64,000 bases of DNA from Protonemura montana (taxonomy: Eukaryota > Arthropoda > Insecta > Plecoptera > Nemouridae). The translations under genes were made by a program, and so were the position numbers. A model generated the notes under the pieces. The model ran no database searches. It saw only the letters and a program-made list of their open reading frames with translations, and had not been told where the DNA came from. Shown in pieces: positions 59,146 to 64,000 of the stretch. The stretch spans positions 3,448,001-3,512,000 of the forward strand of contig OX387608.1 of the NCBI GenBank assembly GCA_947568835.1. Direction: 5' to 3'. How positions within the stretch are numbered: position 1 is the first letter of the stretch; each line of letters starts with the position of its first letter.

Positions 59146-59275
59146 CATTAAGATCCAAGCTTAGCCTGATGTTGGTGAAATGGGATCCAAGTTTAGCCTG
59201 ATGTTGGTGAAATGGGATCCAAGTTTAGCCTGATGTTGGTGAAATGGGATCCAAGTTCAGCCCGATGTTGGTAAA
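59146..59275 (+). repeat. 32-bp tandem repeat, 4 copies
   Basis: GGGATCCAAGTTTAGCCTGA, then TGTTGGTGAAAT, repeats four times directly after a truncated SINE tail. Confidence 0.85.
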
Positions 59276-59933
59276 ATTAGCCAAAACACTTTCTATTTGT
59301 TAGCATCTTCGGGCTAGCCCCAGTTCCCCAGCATATTGAATCCCTACCTACCTGAGACTACATAAGATCATCCTTTACTAACTCAAAACAATCCTGACTA
59401 CCACCACATCATTTTGCTACCACGTTCTAACATCCAAATCAAGATACAACCACGCAGTGTATTACGACGCACTACTTTCAAGACACGTGTTCGTCTAACG
59501 TCGTAAGATGGTGATAAAGAATAGAACAAAGTTAAGATATGCCAGTAAAAGCTTTAATTCAACTATTTCCGTCACATATAAGACGATTAACACAGGCTTG
59601 TGATAGGAAGTTTTCATACAAAATACAATTGCGTAGAGAAATGTACGTGCGTACGTCGTTATCTTCTTCGTTAGTCTCATTTGAAAGTTTTAGCCATCAG
59701 ATTGGCATTACTTCAGCACGTGCCACCCAACCCCCTTTCCCCCCTACAAACTCCCAACGAGCAACCTCTTCAGACCCGAGTACCACGCTGCGATGTTTAA
59801 CTACGCAATTATTTTCAATAACGTGGCTTTAGCGAGTGGCAAAGTGTTGGCAGTAATTTCTCACCAGAAAACTCTTGCCAGTGCATAAGCGGCTTTATAA
59901 AGATAGTAGCCACCCGTGCAGTTCTTGACCTAG
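59276..59933. other. Unique sequence, no supported gene
   Basis: Nothing recognised. Confidence 0.35.
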
Positions 59934-60178
59934 TTGCTTAACTTAAGTGATCTCACGAGGACCGGAGTTTCCAAAGCGCCAAACCGTTTGGTGGTCACCC
60001 ATCCAATACCTGACCCAGCGCAGTGTTGCTTAACTTTCATCCCTCCAACCTCTCTCCCGAACAGAACTGGTCATGTGTATGATGGTCACCCATCCAATAC
60101 CTGACCCAGCGCACTGTTGCTTAACTTCGGTGATCTCACGAGGACCGATGTTTCCAACACAGCAAATCATTCAGTGGT
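59934..60178 (-). mobile_element. 5S-derived SINE heads, minus orientation, two in tandem
   Basis: Head GGACCGGAGTTTCCAAAGCG (59934-59990), then another 5S part with 2 segments ending CTTCGGTGATCTCACGAGG and TTTCCAACACAGC. No SINE body. Confidence 0.78.
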
Positions 60179-60455
60179 CATCCATCAATCCATTGTTGGC
60201 AAAAGGTGGAAGTCGCAAAATTCGAGGTGTCCCATGATTTCAATGCCAATTCTAGAGTTTTAAGACCATGATTTTGCCACATTTGACCATTAAAGTGGTG
60301 AAAACAACAAAAAAAGCAAAATTAAACGACTTATAAAAACGATAAAAGGAGCTTGGGCACTTTGAGAGAACTGAAAATTAGGGACTCTCAAAATGGCGGC
60401 TTTGGCTTCAAAGTCTCTCCATGGCAACCGCCATCTAGATTGATTAAGATCCGGG
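60179..60455 (+). mobile_element. 41-bp-family body without array
   Basis: AATCCATTGTTGGCAAAAGG through GAGAGAACTGAAAATTAGGG and AAATGGCGGCTTTGGC to CATCTAGATTGATTAAGATC. It has no 41-bp units; it abuts a SINE on the left. Confidence 0.78.
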
Positions 60456-61004
60456 ATCTGAACTAAACTTTCTGAAGTTCACTTGGATGATCAGTAGATT
60501 TGTCTGAAAGCCAATAAATCCAGTAGATTTCAGAACCTAACCGCTGCAAGTCCGAACAAAGCCATGTCTAACGACGCATTGAGCAGCACTTATGTGCCAT
60601 GTGTTGAAACGCTAAAAGATCCCGCATTCCACGAGTACTCGGCAAGTTGTGCCGCTTTAAAATTACAATCTGTGAATTGCCCCGACAAAACTCCCACGGG
60701 ACGCGGCGTTAGCACAGTCATAGTACACGGCTTTCACGCCAGGCAGCGCTTGCCGCGGCCCACCTGGATCTGCCTAATGTTCGTTGAGCAGGGTACGAGA
60801 CTCAGCCCTCTAGAGAGTAAACGAGGGCCGCCTCGGGCTCTGAAATCGCTGCTCTGTGACGTCATGAACATAGTCTGCTCTGCGGGTTGCATCTAGGAGT
60901 TTGTGAGTGGAGGAGCCAAGTTTGTTCTGCGGGTTGCGTTTAGGAGTTTAAGTGCCACTTGCAGTATGGTTTCGATATTTCTAGTAGGTTACTCGCCTTT
61001 GAAT
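60456..61004. other. Unique sequence with two 46-bp repeat units
   Basis: 60868-60950 has two 46-bp-type units (TCTGCTCTGCGGGTTGCATC). A 110-codon frame (60564-60896) is unrecognised. Confidence 0.4.
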
Positions 61005-61204
61005 ATCGTTACGTGTATTACAATCGTTGAGGTAAACATTGACGGAGATCATTTGAGCATGAAAAGTCTCAAAAGCGAGTAAGCCTACGAGAAATATCGA
61101 AATTAAATTTCATACGACAGTGGCTCCACTTAACGGGGTGTTCCGGTACTCTGCATTTTTGTCGGTTAAGTAGTCATTTGGCGGCCATCTTTCACGCGGA
61201 AAGT
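61005..61204 (+). mobile_element. Second inverted-repeat element (M family), right half, joined to the 47-bp array
   Basis: ACAATCGTTGAGGTAAACAT, AAGCGAGTAAGCCTACGAG, GACAGTGGCTCCACTTAACG and CATTTGGCGGCCATC match the other M copies. Its right terminal repeat runs directly into the satellite. Confidence 0.75.
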
Positions 61205-62285
61205 TTAATATTAACGTTCTGCCTCTACCTAGAACCTGCACACTGAACGGTTTAACATTAACGTTCTGTCTCTACCTAGAACCTGCACACTCAACGGTTT
61301 AACATTTACGTTCTGTCTCTGCCTAGAACCTGCACACTCAACGGTTTAACATTAACGTTCTGTCTCTTCCAGGAACCTGCACACTTAACGGTTTAACATA
61401 AACATTCTGTCTCTACCTAGAACCTGCACACTCAACGGTTTAACATTAACGTTCTGCCTTTACCTAGAACCTCCACACACAACGGTTTAACATTAACGTT
61501 CTGTCTCTACCTAGAACCTGCACACTCAACGGTTTAACATTAACGTTCTTTCTCTACCTAGAACCTGCACACTCAACGGTTTAACATTAACGTTCTGTCT
61601 CTACCTATAACCTGCACACTCAACGGTTTAACATTGACGTTCTGCTTCTACCTAGAACCTGCACATTCAACGGTTTAACATAACCGTTCTGCCTCTACCT
61701 ATAACCTGCACACTCAACGGTTTAACATTAACGTTCAGCCTCTACCCAGAACCTGCACACTCAACGGTTTAACATAACCGTTCTGCCTCTACCTAGAACC
61801 TGCACACTCAACGGCTTAACATTAACGTTCTTTCTCTACCTAGAACCTACACACTCAACGGTTTAACATCAACGTTCTGCCTCTACCTAGAACCTGCACA
61901 CTCAACGGTTTAAAATTAACGTTCTGCCTCTACCTAGAACCTGCAAACTTAACGGTTTAACATTAACGTTCTGTCTCTACCTAGAACCTGCACACTCAAC
62001 GGTTTAACATCAACGTTCTGTCTCTACCTAGAACCTGCACACTCAACGGTTTAACATTAACGTTCTGTCTCTACCCAGAACCTGCACACTCAACGGTTTA
62101 ACATTAACGTTCTGCTTCTACCTAGAAACTGCACACTCAACGGTTGAACATTAACGTTCTGTCTCTACCTATAACCTGCATACTCAACAGTTTAACATTA
62201 ACGTTCTGTCTCTACCTAGAACCTGCACACTCAACGGTTTAAAATTATCGTTCTGTCTCTACCTAGAACCTGCATACTCAAAGGT
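61205..62285 (+). repeat. 47-bp satellite, about 23 copies
   Basis: Unit GTTTAACATTAACGTTCTGT, then CTCTACCTAGAACCTGCACACTCAACG (split here only for length). It is an extended copy of the M-element right end (GTTTAACATTAGCGTTGTGA, CTCTAAC). Confidence 0.9.
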
Positions 62286-62700
62286 GATACTCTCTGTATT
62301 GGTAAACGAGGTCACTTCATCGCCGAGGGACGTGAGTTCCTATCCGCGATGCACCACTCACCCCTCACTCCATCGTAAGAGTGGGGAGAGAGAGTTTAAT
62401 GGGAAACAAATTGCTGGTTAGGGGTTTGTACACATGGTAATATGATTCTCAACTGCATTGGTGCAGTAGTGCATCGTGCACTGGGACTGCGTTGAAGTGC
62501 ACGGTGCATTTAGCATGTGGGGCAGAGTTTAAACGGATCCGATAACTCCCATGGGTTTTAACTCCCTGCCACCCCAGCCCTTACAGTAAGGCGGCTTATG
62601 GGTAATCAACGCTGGGAAATTTAGAAGAGACTTACAAAATCGATGATAAAAAAAACTGAATTATTAGTATCTGGTGTGTACTTATAAGGAACATGAATAA
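62286..62700. other. Unique sequence, possible diverged tRNA-SINE
   Basis: GTGAGTTCCTATCC near 62330 weakly resembles a box B; not enough to call. Confidence 0.3.
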
Positions 62701-62721
62701 CCTCTCGAACGTCAAATTGGA

Positions 62722-62978
62722 GTTATTCGAGATTGACATGTTGTGACGTGATATAGCGTCACTAGAATCAGAGTGACTGTGAGTATTTACAGCCTCTTGG
62801 TTCTACTCCTTGGAGATCCGTCATTCTCATCAAATGCACTAACATTTTCTCAAAAATGATGTGTCCAAGTAGCTCAATGGGGTTAGAGCAACACCCGCGA
62901 CAGGTGGAGATCAGGGTTCGAGTCCCCGTTTGGGCATCAATTTTTGAGAGGTTATTTGTGTTTCTAATAATAAAATAC
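62722..62978 (+). mobile_element. tRNA-containing short element, third copy
   Basis: The same 5' part as at 57.75 kb, a tRNA-like segment at 62863-62936 with pairable acceptor arms (GTCCAAG/TTTGGGC), box B GGTTCGAGTCC, and 3' flank TTCTAATAATAAAATACTCT. The anticodon loop (CGCGACA) again lacks U33. Confidence 0.78.
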
Positions 62979-63352
62979 TCTGCAAATTGCAGCCTTACTG
63001 AGTAGAGTGGCCGTGATCATCTGAGCAGCCGACAGTGAATGAAGATGAAACCAAATTTACGAAAGCATTTTTAAACTACAATTTTTTTTTTGTGTTTTTT
63101 TTATGCTTAGCAAAACCGGTAAGGAAGTAGAGTAAAATTTTCCCCCAAACATTTGTGGGTAAAGTTGCGATCCCCATGGTTACAACCGCTGAAAATCTAG
63201 AAACACAATTTCTGATTGGCTGATTGTGATTGGTCTGCGTTTGTACCTTTAACCTGTGAAGATAAATTAAACTCTGCTTTGTGGATGCGGTTTTGAGAAG
63301 TTTTGTCACTTTACCTGTATTGTAAAATCAAAATGTAAAGGACATGACTCTT
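62979..63352. other. Unique sequence, no supported gene
   Basis: Poly-T near 63080; nothing else recognised. Confidence 0.35.
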
Positions 63353-63487
63353 TAAGTTCCAGTATTACAATATTTTTCAGCTCATAGTTAAGCTCTTCAC
63401 TCACAGAAACATCTGACTTTCACTGCCTCTGATTGGTTTTTCCACTTTATCAAGGAGTTAAGAAAATTTGTAACACCAGGCCTAACA
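63353..63487 (+). mobile_element. Array-less single-unit copy of the 92-bp element
   Basis: TTCACTCACAGAAACATCTG and TTTCACTGCCTCTGATTGG are one diverged unit; GTAACACCAGGCCTAAC is the right end, inverse of GTTAGGCCAGGTTTTACC at 27583. It probably represents an unexpanded or ancestral form. Confidence 0.6.
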
Positions 63488-64000
63488 GGTTTAAGTTGAG
63501 ACAAGTGTCGGGAAAATCTGCCTTTTTTTTTTTTTTTTTGTACATTTAGTTGTCCCGTATGCCGGTTCATGCCCTTTCGGCATGGACCGAAAGTTCTTGT
63601 TACAAGCGTCGAAAATTGTCATAATGCTTAAAACAAAAATTAAGTAAAAATTTAAATAAAAATTCACAGTCATAATTACAAACTTCCATCAATAATACAA
63701 CAGTCTTGACGCGAGCATTCCTTCTTTACTCAGAATTCATCAATTCTTTAAAAACAATGCGTTCTTAAAAAATACTTTGCTTTGTTTTTTAAAACTCGTT
63801 CCGCTGAATTTAGTGTTTTTGAGCCCGAGTGGCGGTCTATTACATAATGAAGCGCCTAAATATGAAACATATCTTTAACTTATTAAAAGATTATTTCTGC
63901 TGCTTCTTTAAGTTAGCTTTGAAAACAAACCAGTGGAAAAAACAACGTTTCCTTTACAAACTTTTTAAACAGATATAGAATTAAAAACCCAAGCAAGCTC
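63488..64000. other. Unique AT-rich sequence to the window end
   Basis: Poly-T at 63522-63539; no gene recognised. Confidence 0.35.

Overview
The window is eukaryotic, animal-type nuclear DNA. Genes are split by GT-AG introns, one protein is a metazoan-type Ras-family GTPase with a CaaX tail, and the short interspersed elements have heads derived from 5S rRNA and tRNA. No bacterial operon, CRISPR array, rRNA operon or intact transposase/reverse transcriptase gene is visible. The 5S-like head (GATCACCGAAGTTAAGCAAC, then TTGGATGGGTGACC) matches invertebrate 5S rRNA. I infer an invertebrate, probably marine, with a repeat-rich genome, but cannot name the species.

Genes. (1) Bases 2-2636, plus strand: the 3' part of a GC-rich gene in two exons. 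It encodes a basic protein with 34-residue LKxEG repeats (SAXO/MAP6-like in style), three ENIFxGxEMKxVM repeats and a Ser-Pro-Arg tail supplied by the second exon. (2) Bases 16370-20666, minus strand: a complete 267-residue Ras-family GTPase of the Di-Ras/RASD type. Its two coding exons are split by a 3.36-kb intron packed with four different tandem arrays, and the protein ends in a CaaX box (CHVS). (3) Two short minus-strand candidate exons at 51960-52008 and 41524-41574 whose splice phases fit each other; the gene is unidentified. Most other open frames are chance or are satellites with no stop codon.

Repeats dominate the rest. The main families are: a 41-bp satellite (11 arrays, about 7 kb) attached to one end of a short inverted-repeat element; 5S-derived SINEs whose 91-bp 5S segment is multiplied up to eight-fold; a paired 70-bp/86-bp satellite element (16.8, 47.3 and 51.4 kb); an 11-bp array (24.5 kb); 26-bp (18.3 kb), 34-bp (38 kb), 47-bp (61.2 kb), 73-bp (19.6 and 28.3 kb), 92-bp (23.9 and 27.6 kb) and 114-bp (49.5 and 52.6 kb) arrays; a second inverted-repeat element (12.2, 14.9, 40.1 and 61.0 kb); and a tRNA-headed element in three copies.

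The unifying observation is that at least four families look like non-autonomous inverted-repeat elements in which the terminal repeat and its adjoining bases have been copied in tandem, turning a MITE-like element into a satellite. In a parallel way, one 5S SINE keeps a perfect 10-bp target duplication around six tandem 5S units, so the whole multimer behaves as one inserted element.
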